From Pseudomonas putida (GTDB lineage: Bacteria; Pseudomonadota; Gammaproteobacteria; Pseudomonadales; Pseudomonadaceae), in assembly GCF_028682635.1 (NCBI RefSeq), contig NZ_JANHLK010000013.1:124001-188000 (forward strand): 64,000 nucleotides of DNA, in the 5' to 3' direction. The notes beneath the pieces are model-generated. The model did no database searches, had not been told where the DNA came from, and was given only the letters and a program-made list of their open reading frames with translations. Each line of letters opens with the position of its first letter. Within the stretch, counting starts at the first letter, position 1. Positions 26,765 to 35,062 of this stretch are shown here, piece by piece. The translations under genes and the position numbers were made by a program.

Positions 26765-28246
26765 ATACCCCATTTATTTATAATCATTGCCATAGCCGGC
26801 CAGAAACCTGGCCGCCTTGAAAACCAACTCCCCGCAAGAAACAAAAAGCACAACATACCCTCTGGCAAATTCAATATCGCCGGCCCTACTCTGCAACTGA
26901 ACAATCACAAACACCCTGCAAACCGTCCTACCCGGTTATCTCCACAGACTCGCGCTCGCCTGCGAGATCATCAACAAAAGGATTTATTGATGAATACTCT
27001 TAAATATGATTTTCGCAAGACATCGACTATTGAAAATTTAAAATCCGACATCGTTGCCTTGCTGGAGGCAAACAGGTTAGAAAAAAACCTCATCATTGAG
27101 TCGCTGGAGGGATATGTCAATGACCTCCCCGATGCAAACGTCGAATTCAAACTAAGCAACCTGCTTATTTCTACCACCCCGGGAAGCGCTCTGGAGTTAG
27201 CTCAACGTGCGGGCCAAGCCAAACTGAACGACCTGCTGGAAAGCAACGAGTTCATGAGCCTGGAGGAGTTATCCAGCCTTCCCGAATCCGCCAGCTACGT
27301 GTGCAACTCGAACAAAGAGCTTCACGTCGTGATTGACGACACGCCCATGCAAATCGATGACCTTCTCAAGGAGAATGAAACTCTCAACCGACACCTGGAT
27401 GAACTCAGTGAATACGCGACCAACGCGGGTGGCTCCATTTACAGCGCTGGCAAGATCAACGTAGAGCAGTGGATCAGATTTTATGGGTATCCTCTGCCCT
27501 CCACGGCCCAGCAACTTGCCCACCTGATGGTTGTTTTCCAGAAAGGACGCCCTGCATTATCTGGAACGGGAAAATATTACGAGATACTCAAGGACCCGCA
27601 AATCTCCCCGACTGCATTGTCTCTCGTTCAGCGCGAAACAATCAGGAACATAACGACAGCGTTTGGGCTGGGTGGCACAGGCCAACTCTTGAATAGCCTT
27701 TTCGTACATTACCAGAACACGCTGGTCAACGAGAAACTGGACTTGGCTGAATGTATTGACGCGTTCATGAAAGGCATGATCGGTATGAATGTCGCGCAGG
27801 ACAGCATTGAAGCGTTAGGCTGGTACGGCAGCGACGTGGATGAGCCACCCCGCAAAGAGGATCTGCAACAACTCCTCATGGCAGCGATCGTTTTGAACAT
27901 TGATCCGAACATAGGTGAGGTGCAAAGCAAAGGTCGCGTGCAGGGTTATGAAATTTACCAACCCAAAAATGCGGACCTGCACCCCACTCAAATCTTGCTG
28001 AACCTGGAAGAGCATCTTGTCGCCACTAATCTTATTCTCGCTAAAGCAGCGCCCCTTGCCGCCTATATTCTAATGGCTGACGAGGCACCTGAATTCCTTG
28101 TGAAAAATATTCCGGGCAGTATGACCATCAGCTCGCCTGGATGGGTCGCGCATAGTATTACTGTCGCAAAAATCGAAATCATTTCCCCGGGATCATCGCG
28201 GGACATGACCTATGACCAAGTACAGTCTTATGCCGACCTGGTGCCC
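26698..28246 (+). repeat. Tandem duplication, unit A
   Basis: The unit runs from the response regulator tail (ATCGATCAG, 26698) through the intergenic region into the first unknown gene, up to the point where that gene switches to regulator-tail sequence. Unit B (28247-29692) repeats the same order. The boundary shows short shared sequence, TCGAYCAG, at all three edges. Confidence 0.8.
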
Positions 28247-28312
28247 ATCGACCAGTTGCTCGACAAGGTCAAAGGCGTACTTGCTGATCGACTTAAAGCC
28301 CCTCGCAGATGA
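26990..28312 (+). CDS. Truncated paralogue of the following large protein, fused to a response-regulator tail
   Basis: A 440 aa protein of unknown function. Residues 1-418 match the N-terminus of the next gene: about four-fifths identical over the first 60 residues, with shared blocks such as RKTSTI-NLKSDI and SLEGYVNDLPDAN. At about residue 419 (VPIDQLLDKVKGVL) the sequence leaves that family and follows the tail of the preceding response regulator (SIDQLRDKVKGIL). The gene is therefore a partial copy closed by a duplicated piece of its neighbour. The frame has stayed open despite clear divergence, which suggests it is still used. The ATG at 26990 has AAAAGGA upstream, the same site as in the longer copy. 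No signal peptide or TM segment is seen. Base composition is AT-richer than the flanks. Confidence 0.85.
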   Translation: MNTLKYDFRKTSTIENLKSDIVALLEANRLEKNLIIESLEGYVNDLPDANVEFKLSNLLISTTPGSALELAQRAGQAKLNDLLESNEFMSLEELSSLPESASYVCNSNKELHVVIDDTPMQIDDLLKENETLNRHLDELSEYATNAGGSIYSAGKINVEQWIRFYGYPLPSTAQQLAHLMVVFQKGRPALSGTGKYYEILKDPQISPTALSLVQRETIRNITTAFGLGGTGQLLNSLFVHYQNTLVNEKLDLAECIDAFMKGMIGMNVAQDSIEALGWYGSDVDEPPRKEDLQQLLMAAIVLNIDPNIGEVQSKGRVQGYEIYQPKNADLHPTQILLNLEEHLVATNLILAKAAPLAAYILMADEAPEFLVKNIPGSMTISSPGWVAHSITVAKIEIISPGSSRDMTYDQVQSYADLVPIDQLLDKVKGVLADRLKAPRR

Positions 28313-29692
28313 ATATCCAGCTGACCCTTTGAGCATCGAAACCCCAGAACCTCCTGCAAAACAATTACCCAGCTATCTTCACAGACTCGCGCCCTGTTGT
28401 GAAATCATCAAAAAAAGGATTTATTGATGAACACCCTTGAATACGACTTCCGCAAAACATCGACTATTGATAATTTAAAATCCGATATCGATGCCTTAAT
28501 GACGGTAAACAAACTGGAAAAAAATTTCATCACTGAGTCGCTGGAGGGTTATGTGAATGACCTTCCCGATGCAAACGCCGAGTTCAAACTCTGCAACTTG
28601 CTTATCCCTGCCACCCCTGGAAGCTCTTTAGAAATAGCTCAACGTGCGGGGCAAGCGAAACTGAACGATTTATTGAACAGCGACGAATTCAATCGCCTGA
28701 ATGAATTATCGAGCCTGCCCGAATCCGCCATCTACGTGTGCAACTCGAACAAAGAGCTACACGTAATGATTGACGACACCCCCATGCAGATCGATGACCT
28801 TCTCAAGGAGAATGAAATCCTCAATCGACACCTGGAGGAGCTCAGTGAATACGCGAAAAACGCGGGCGGCTTCATTTACAGTTCCGACGAAATCAACGTA
28901 GAGCAGTGGATCAGATTTTATGGACATCCTCTGCCGTCCACGGCGCAGCAACTTGCAAACCTCACGGACTTTTTCAACAAAGAACGCCCTGCATTATCAG
29001 GCACAGGAAACTATTATGAGATTCTAAAAGACCCGGAAATTTCCCCAACTGCATTATCTCTTGTCCAGCGCGAAAAAATCATAAACACAACGGCAACGTA
29101 TGAACTAAGTGAAACAGGCCAATTACTCAACAACCTGGTCGAGCAAAACAAAAATTCACAAGTCGATTTGAAAGTCGACCCGGATCGATACATCAACGAG
29201 TTCATGGAAGGCATGATCGGCATGAATCTCGCGCAAGACTGCCTTGTAGCGTTAGAGTGGTACGGCACCGACTCGGATGAACCCTCCAGCCATGAGGATC
29301 TCCGACAACTCCTCATCGCAGCTATCATACTGAACATCGATCCGAATGTAGGTGAAATTGAAAGCAAAGGTCGTGTGCAGGGCTACGAGCTTTACCAACC
29401 GGCCAATGCGGATCTACACCCCACTCAAATCTTGCTGAACCTGGAAGAGCATCTTGTTGCCAATAATATTGTTCTTGCTAAAGCATCGCCCCTCGCCGCG
29501 TATATTCTAGTCGCTGACGAGGCACCTGAATTCCTGGTAAACGAAATTCCGGACAGCATGACAATCAGCTCACCGGCGTGGGTCATGCATACCTTTGCTG
29601 TCGCAAAAGTTGAGATCATTGCCCCAGGTTCATCGCGGGGCATGACCTATGACCAAATACAGTCTTACGCCGACCTGGGGCCCTTCGATCAG
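28247..29692 (+). repeat. Tandem duplication, unit B
   Basis: The second unit starts with the regulator-tail copy at 28247, runs through a shortened intergenic region (114 bases against 225 in unit A) with the conserved stretch CACAGACTCGCGC and the AAAGGATTTATTG start region, and ends in the longer gene at about 29692 (TTCGATCAG). Confidence 0.78.
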
Positions 29693-31384
29693 CAACTCGA
29701 GCAACTGTTCGGGCTCGGCGTGATAACACACATGCTTAATTGGGGCGCAGTGAACGGCCTTTTTCCCTACAGTCCTGACGGTGAATACACCGTTGAAAAC
29801 TTCTGCACCGCCGAGACTCATTACAACCAATACACCGAGGCCTTGGAGCAATGCAGCAATGCCATAAATACCCCCCTTCCTACGCGCGAAGAAGTCGCCT
29901 TGGCCGAACTTAAAAGAGCCTTGCCGGATGGTGAATACCTGACCGACAAACGTTACGGCCACAAGGACCTTCCAAGGAGCAAGGCAATATCGATTCATGA
30001 GTTGTTTATGTCAGGAGACTTGATGCATAAGGGCTGGACGGGAACCCATATGTCCGCAGACATCTTTACTCTTGACTACCATGACGGACTGAAATTAGCC
30101 CAACCTTATTTTTACATGCTTCAAAACATCCAGACTCTATACGCCAAGACATTCGACGACTACTTCAAAAAAATACAACAAGGAACATCCACAGCATTAA
30201 AGCTCGCCTTATCAAAAATCCCCGAGACAGATCGAATTCGCCTGGAATATGGTGCCCTGACCTTTTATACAGTCCGCGAAAAATTCTCCGATCACGCAAC
30301 ACATGAGACACAACGATTGAGAGACAAATACAGAGGGCGCTATGGCGTGATCATCTGCGCTGAACACGACTTTCAAAAATATTATTATGAACTATTTACC
30401 CTGCGAGCCGAATGCTACAGCCGACAGGATCTTGGCGATATTTTCCTGACTACTTCCATTGAATATTTCGAGCCTAGCATCAATACTGATAAAGACCGAT
30501 TGCAATGGCAGACGCAAGCCCTTGATTGGCCTTTGGATATAAACGCCTATATCAAGGGCACGGCACCCGTTAAAAACGCCACCGGTAAATTGGTGGTCGA
30601 GAAATTATGGGAATCCAACGAAACCCCACAACACGCCCCGCACACCAGGAGCCAACTTGAAACTTTCTTCTCGCAAAGAACAAGCAGCACTGTAGCGCGA
30701 ATACTTTCACACTTCCCACCGGCCACATACAATGAACTTTTCGATGCCGGTTATGGCATAGCTCCCCTTGAAGCTGCGCGAAAGAATACAAAAGACAATA
30801 TAGACCTGGTTCTCAATTTGATTATTCCGTTCAAGGGCTGTATCGAAGATCTGACTTCGGCTGACCCTGACCGTGAAGCATCCGGAATTTTTGGATGCGC
30901 ACTGGACGCGCTGGCGGTTGTTGGCTCTGTAGCAGGCGTCGCCTCTAAATTTGCCAGCGTCGCTTTGAAGTCGGGTAGCCTTCTTTCAAAATCGGTAAAA
31001 CTGGTCAGGCTCAGTGGCAATTTTGCGTTGAGTCTGATTAACCCACTGGATGGCATCCCGAGCCTCTTGAAAAAGGGCGGGAAGATTAGCAAAAATGGCG
31101 TGTTGCTCATCACGGGTCAAGGCATCAAGACCTCCGGCAAAGCCACCCGACAAATTCGATCCGTAAGCGGAACGCTCGATGCATTTAACGCGGCAAAGTC
31201 CTTGAATATTGCAGATGTGAAAGCTGCCCGCCTGGGGGATATTGGCGAGCTTTCTCAAGCAACGGATGTACTGATCTGCAACACAGCGAACAACTGGTAC
31301 CAACTCTCACTTAATTCCAATCGGGCCAGAGGCGGGAAGATCACCAATTTCCGGGAGATAAGCGGAGTGAGTCAATACGTTTGA
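28427..31384 (+). CDS. Large protein of unknown function, toxin/effector-like
   Basis: A 985 aa protein with no signal peptide. Residues 1-420 are shared with the preceding truncated copy. The middle (about 430-790) is soluble and rich in aromatic and charged residues. At about 800-900 comes an apolar, small-residue stretch (GCALDALAVVGSVAGVASK, then NPLDGIPSLLKKGGK), reminiscent of the hydrophobic region of large Pseudomonas dermonecrotic-toxin-like proteins (DUF6543 class); this resemblance is from memory and weak. The short tail after it (about 900-985) shows no catalytic motif I recognise. Codon use is AT-richer than surrounding genes, suggesting acquired DNA. No immunity gene, secretion gene or VgrG/PAAR partner is adjacent. 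The ATG at 28427 has AAAAAGGA upstream. Confidence 0.8.
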   Translation: MNTLEYDFRKTSTIDNLKSDIDALMTVNKLEKNFITESLEGYVNDLPDANAEFKLCNLLIPATPGSSLEIAQRAGQAKLNDLLNSDEFNRLNELSSLPESAIYVCNSNKELHVMIDDTPMQIDDLLKENEILNRHLEELSEYAKNAGGFIYSSDEINVEQWIRFYGHPLPSTAQQLANLTDFFNKERPALSGTGNYYEILKDPEISPTALSLVQREKIINTTATYELSETGQLLNNLVEQNKNSQVDLKVDPDRYINEFMEGMIGMNLAQDCLVALEWYGTDSDEPSSHEDLRQLLIAAIILNIDPNVGEIESKGRVQGYELYQPANADLHPTQILLNLEEHLVANNIVLAKASPLAAYILVADEAPEFLVNEIPDSMTISSPAWVMHTFAVAKVEIIAPGSSRGMTYDQIQSYADLGPFDQQLEQLFGLGVITHMLNWGAVNGLFPYSPDGEYTVENFCTAETHYNQYTEALEQCSNAINTPLPTREEVALAELKRALPDGEYLTDKRYGHKDLPRSKAISIHELFMSGDLMHKGWTGTHMSADIFTLDYHDGLKLAQPYFYMLQNIQTLYAKTFDDYFKKIQQGTSTALKLALSKIPETDRIRLEYGALTFYTVREKFSDHATHETQRLRDKYRGRYGVIICAEHDFQKYYYELFTLRAECYSRQDLGDIFLTTSIEYFEPSINTDKDRLQWQTQALDWPLDINAYIKGTAPVKNATGKLVVEKLWESNETPQHAPHTRSQLETFFSQRTSSTVARILSHFPPATYNELFDAGYGIAPLEAARKNTKDNIDLVLNLIIPFKGCIEDLTSADPDREASGIFGCALDALAVVGSVAGVASKFASVALKSGSLLSKSVKLVRLSGNFALSLINPLDGIPSLLKKGGKISKNGVLLITGQGIKTSGKATRQIRSVSGTLDAFNAAKSLNIADVKAARLGDIGELSQATDVLICNTANNWYQLSLNSNRARGGKITNFREISGVSQYV

Positions 31385-31529
31385 CTTGACCCAACAGCGA
31401 CGTCGACGGGCGGTGCACATCAAGGGCGCTGCCCTTCGTCAGCTCAGCTATCCGTCTCCTGTTCGCCGGCTGTGGTTTAATGCGCGCGTTTTTTCCCCCG
31501 CCCCTGGCCGCATCAAGGAATTCGCAATC

Positions 31530-32831
31530 ATGAATCAGCCCCGCGCAACCAAAATCCTGGTCATTGGTTACGTCTGGCCCGAGCCTCGCTCTTCTGCGGC
31601 CGGTGGGTATGTGATGCAACTGCTCGGGGCTTTCCTGCAACAGGGCTGGGACGTCACCTTCAGCAGCCCCGCCGGGGCTGGCGAGCATCAGGAAGACCTG
31701 ACGGTGCTGGGCATTCGTGAAGTACCGATCGAGCTGAACGACAGCAGTTTCGACCGATTCATCAGCGAACTGGCCCCGGATATCGTGCTGTTCGAACAAT
31801 TCATGATGGAAGAACAATTCGGCTGGCGGGTCGAAACGCACTGCCCGAATGCCTTGCGCGTGCTGGGGACCCAGGATTTGCAAAGCCTGCGCCATGCCCG
31901 TCATCAACGGCTCAAGGATCGGTTGAAGGGCAGCGACGATGACAATGACTTCAACGATCTGTTCGCGCCGGCGCTGCGCCAGGAGTTCGAATTCATGGCC
32001 GTGACCGACGTGGCCAAGCGGGAAATCGCCGCGATCTATCGTTGCGACTTGAACCTGATGATCTCCGAAGTGGAGATCGAGTTGCTGGTCGAGCACTTCA
32101 AGCTGCCGCGCAGCTTGCTGCATTGGTGCCCGCTGATGGTGGACCTGCCCACCCATGCGCCTGCGCCGTTCGAAGACCGGGCGCACTTTATTCACATCGG
32201 CAATTTTCGCCATGCCCCCAATTGGGATGCGGTGCTCTGGTTGAAAACCACCATTTGGCCAATGATTCGCCAGCATTTACCCGCTGCACAGCTGCACATC
32301 TACGGCGCCTACACACCGCCCAAGGCCACCGCGCTGCATAACGCGGCACAGGGGTTTCATGTGATGAACTGGGCTGAAGACGCCTTGCAAGTGATGTCGG
32401 CGGCGCGGGTGTGCATGGCGCCGTTGCGTTTTGGCGCGGGCATCAAAGGCAAGATTGTCGATGCAATGCTCTGTGGCACGCCAAATGTCACCACACCCGT
32501 CGGCGCCGAAGCCATGCACGCAGACGAACCCTGGCCGGGGGCGATCACCCGCACTGCCCGGTCGTTTGCCGACAGTGCCGTTGAGCTTTACCAGGACAAG
32601 GCGCAGTGGCTCAGCGCCCAGGCCCTGGGCCTGGACTTGCTGGCGAGTCGTTATCAGCCACGTATTCATGGCCCGGCACTGATCGCACGGCTCGAGGATT
32701 GCCGCCGACACCTGGTGGCCATCAGAAGAGACAACTTTACCGGCAGTATGCTGCGTCATCATCAGCACAAGAGTACCCAATACATGGCGCAATGGATTGA
32801 AGCCAAGAATCGCCACAAGGCAGATAGCTGA
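31530..32831 (+). CDS. Glycosyltransferase, GT-B fold, group 1 family
   Basis: A 433 aa GT4-like glycosyltransferase. The N-terminal Rossmann half begins ILVIGYVWPEPRSSAAGGYV. The C-terminal donor half includes HIGNFRHAPNWDAVLWL and the nucleotide-sugar region APLRFGAGIKGKIVDAM-CGTP. No membrane helix is seen, so it is probably cytoplasmic or peripheral. The frame is open upstream to 31386, but MNQPRATKILVI at 31530 is the natural start. It stands alone, with no polysaccharide cluster around it. Donor and acceptor are unknown. Confidence 0.85.
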   Translation: MNQPRATKILVIGYVWPEPRSSAAGGYVMQLLGAFLQQGWDVTFSSPAGAGEHQEDLTVLGIREVPIELNDSSFDRFISELAPDIVLFEQFMMEEQFGWRVETHCPNALRVLGTQDLQSLRHARHQRLKDRLKGSDDDNDFNDLFAPALRQEFEFMAVTDVAKREIAAIYRCDLNLMISEVEIELLVEHFKLPRSLLHWCPLMVDLPTHAPAPFEDRAHFIHIGNFRHAPNWDAVLWLKTTIWPMIRQHLPAAQLHIYGAYTPPKATALHNAAQGFHVMNWAEDALQVMSAARVCMAPLRFGAGIKGKIVDAMLCGTPNVTTPVGAEAMHADEPWPGAITRTARSFADSAVELYQDKAQWLSAQALGLDLLASRYQPRIHGPALIARLEDCRRHLVAIRRDNFTGSMLRHHQHKSTQYMAQWIEAKNRHKADS

Positions 32832-32888
32832 CAGCAAAAGACATTTCTTGCATCAAGCCTTGGTTGGTTGCAGCCGTTGAACATGGTT

Positions 32889-32934
32889 ATAAATGGCTGC
32901 CATTTATTATTCTCCACCCCAAGGCAGGGGTGGA
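32889..32934 (+). promoter_or_regulatory. Two hairpins ahead of the PLC-like gene
   Basis: ATAAATGG-CTG-CCATTTAT (32889-32907) is followed by TCCACCCC-6-GGGGTGGA (32913-32934), ending 10 bases before the AAGGA ribosome site. The first may end transcription of the glycosyltransferase or act as an operator. The second would lie in the 5' leader of the next gene. Roles are inferred. Confidence 0.45.
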
Positions 32935-32954
32935 ATAAACCACAAGGAATGACA

Positions 32955-33845
32955 ATGACACAATCTGAAAGAGGGGCTCTGGACACCAACAGATGGATGA
33001 GTAACTGCCTCGAAATCGAACGCCTGAAACTGACTGACATTGTCTGGCCAGGCGCCCATAACGCCGGCATGGACAAACAAGCCCCCAACTACGAAGTCGT
33101 CGTCGGCAACTGGACCACTTGCCAAAACGATTCGTTTGCCTGGCAATTGTCAAAAGGCGCGCGGGTGTTTGATATTCGACTTGGCTATACCGAAGGTCTC
33201 GACCAACCAGTCTTCTACTTCCATCACAATGGTCACCAGTCCCATCGCACCCTCGATGAATTGATCGACGCAACAACAGCTTTCCTTGATCAGAACCCTG
33301 ACGAGTTCATCGTGTTTGACTTTCATCAGTTGGGCGACGGCCAGAAGTATTTTGCCCATAAAAAGCTGAGTGACCTGCTGATAAGGCGTCTCGGACAACG
33401 CATCATCCCCCCTGGCGACGCCACTAAAACGGTGGCCGAGCTCATGCGCACCAGCACTCGACGCAGGGTGATATTGGCAGCACCTGTCGTCCGCGAGCTG
33501 CACGATGATTATTTCTGGCCTTCCATCACCCACAAGTGGAGCGGCATGTCCTTTGCCGATACCCTGGACCTGAAGCGCCACATCTCCAGCACGCTGGCAT
33601 CCGTACCTTTCACATCCTTCCTCTGGTCGTTGTCAGCCACCAGCTATGGCTTTTTGGGCGGGCCGCAGAAGATCAAGGACGAGATCAACGACTGGTTCAA
33701 CCCAACACGCGACTGGGTCACACGCTGCAGCATCATCAACCTCGACTTCTTCGAAGAGTCCAACATCGTGCGTTATTGCTGGAGTGCCACGAGCATGAAG
33801 GCCGTTTATGGCAGCGCCCTGTTGTCGCGACCTCTATCCACATAA
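32955..33845 (+). CDS. PI-PLC X-domain phosphodiesterase
   Basis: A 296 aa protein resembling bacterial phosphatidylinositol-specific phospholipase C. The two catalytic histidine regions are visible: WPGAHNAGM (about residue 35) and FDIRLGY followed by FYFHHNGHQ (about 93). The EFIVFDFHQ strand follows. No signal peptide is seen at either ATG, unlike secreted PI-PLCs. The ATG at 32955 is 6 bases after AAGGA; the ATG at 32949 would be too close. Likely cleaves phosphodiester bonds in inositol lipids or similar substrates; the true substrate is unknown. It is downstream of a glycosyltransferase but separated by two hairpins. Confidence 0.75.
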   Translation: MTQSERGALDTNRWMSNCLEIERLKLTDIVWPGAHNAGMDKQAPNYEVVVGNWTTCQNDSFAWQLSKGARVFDIRLGYTEGLDQPVFYFHHNGHQSHRTLDELIDATTAFLDQNPDEFIVFDFHQLGDGQKYFAHKKLSDLLIRRLGQRIIPPGDATKTVAELMRTSTRRRVILAAPVVRELHDDYFWPSITHKWSGMSFADTLDLKRHISSTLASVPFTSFLWSLSATSYGFLGGPQKIKDEINDWFNPTRDWVTRCSIINLDFFEESNIVRYCWSATSMKAVYGSALLSRPLST

Positions 33846-33911
33846 CGCCCTGGCCTATTCGCCTGTGAAAGAGGCATGATCGAGGTGCGATAACAATATA
33901 AGCGCCCCGAC

Positions 33912-34817
33912 ATGAGCCGAGCCACCCGCGTTACCGACCCTTCCTATGAACTGATGGACGACCATAACGGGTTGTCCATCATCTATCGCCAGCACGGATT
34001 CCCGTGTCCCCTGGTACGCTGGCATTTTCACAAGGAGTACGAGCTGCACCTGATCGTCGCCAGTTCAGGCAAGGTGTTCATCGGCGACTACATCGGTAAC
34101 TTCCACCCGCAAACCCTGTTCCTCACCGGCCCCAACCTGCCCCACAACTGGATCAGCCAGGTGGCCGAAGATGAAGTGGTGCCCAAGCGCGACATGCTGG
34201 TCAACTTCACCGACGAGCTGTTCGACAGTGGCTATCAGGTATTTGCCGAGCTCAAGACCTTGGCGCCCCTGCTGGAGCGCGCGCAGTACGGCATCGAGTT
34301 TCGCTGCAAGCACACGATCGGCAAGGCGATGGAGTTGATGCAGCGCATCGCCGATACCCAGGGCGTGACCCGCCTCGGGCACTTTTTCATTCTGCTGGAA
34401 CTGCTGGCCGCTTCTGACGATTACCAGTTGCTGTCCGGCGCCACGACGCCGCAGCTGGCCGACGAGCACAGCATCGACCGCACCAACCGCGCGGTGGATT
34501 ACATCTTCGCCCACTACGCCCGCGAGTTGCCGCTTGAGGAAGTTGCCGGGCATCTTGGCATGAAGCCGACCTACTTCAGTCGCGTGTTCAAGCAGGCCAC
34601 CGGGCGCTGCTTCATCGAGTTCGTCAATCGACTGCGCATCAGCAAGTCCTGTGAGCTGCTGGCCGATGGCGACAAACCCGTGACCGATGTGTGCTTCGAA
34701 TCGGGCTTCAACAATATTTCCAACTTCAACCGGCGTTTTCAGCAGCTAAAGGGCATGACCCCTTCGCATTATCGGCGGTTGGTGGTGCAGCGGTTGACCG
34801 AGCAGAATCAGGGATAG
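33912..34817 (+). CDS. mtlR: AraC-type activator of the mannitol operon
   Basis: A 301 aa AraC/XylS regulator. The N-terminal cupin-like sugar-binding half (about residues 25-110) contains RWHFHKEYELHLIVASSG. The C-terminal double HTH (about 195-295) carries LPLEEVAGHLGMKPTYFSR and the FNNISNFNRRFQQLKGMTPS signature. It matches MtlR of P. fluorescens as I recall it. It lies directly upstream of, and in line with, mtlEFGKDYZ. By family precedent it activates the operon in response to mannitol, sorbitol or arabitol. A REP pair separates it from mtlE. Confidence 0.9.
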   Translation: MSRATRVTDPSYELMDDHNGLSIIYRQHGFPCPLVRWHFHKEYELHLIVASSGKVFIGDYIGNFHPQTLFLTGPNLPHNWISQVAEDEVVPKRDMLVNFTDELFDSGYQVFAELKTLAPLLERAQYGIEFRCKHTIGKAMELMQRIADTQGVTRLGHFFILLELLAASDDYQLLSGATTPQLADEHSIDRTNRAVDYIFAHYARELPLEEVAGHLGMKPTYFSRVFKQATGRCFIEFVNRLRISKSCELLADGDKPVTDVCFESGFNNISNFNRRFQQLKGMTPSHYRRLVVQRLTEQNQG

Positions 34818-34820
34818 CGC

Positions 34821-34910
34821 AAAGATCAAAAGATCGCAGCCTTCGGCAGCTCCTACATTGGAATGCATTCCCCTGTAGGAGCTGCCGCAGGCTGCGATTT
34901 TTGCTTTTGC
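34821..34910. repeat. Paired REP element (GTAGGAGCTGCCGCAGGCTGCGAT type)
   Basis: Inverted copies (AAAGATCAAAAGATCGCAGC... and GTAGGAGCTGCCGCAGGCTG) flank a short spacer between mtlR and the mtlE promoter region. The variant is the same as at 19497. Confidence 0.87.
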
Positions 34911-35062
34911 AGGTGCAAAATAGTATCAGTCCAAGTGCGATGGATGATTTGTCTCGCCCGCCATTCAAGGCTGTAATCGCTGCACATTCTTCCAACCTTC
35001 GGAAGACACAAAAACAATAACTGTCCTTCTGTGGCCCTCCGGGTGCAGAAAAGGAGTGCACG
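34911..35062 (+). promoter_or_regulatory. Probable mtl operon control region
   Basis: About 150 bases between the REP pair and mtlE. The AT-rich piece AAAATAGTATCAGTCC and the downstream GATGGATGATTTGTC are candidates for MtlR and polymerase contact, but no clear -35/-10 pair was identified. A strong AAAAGGAG ribosome site precedes mtlE. Confidence 0.45.
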
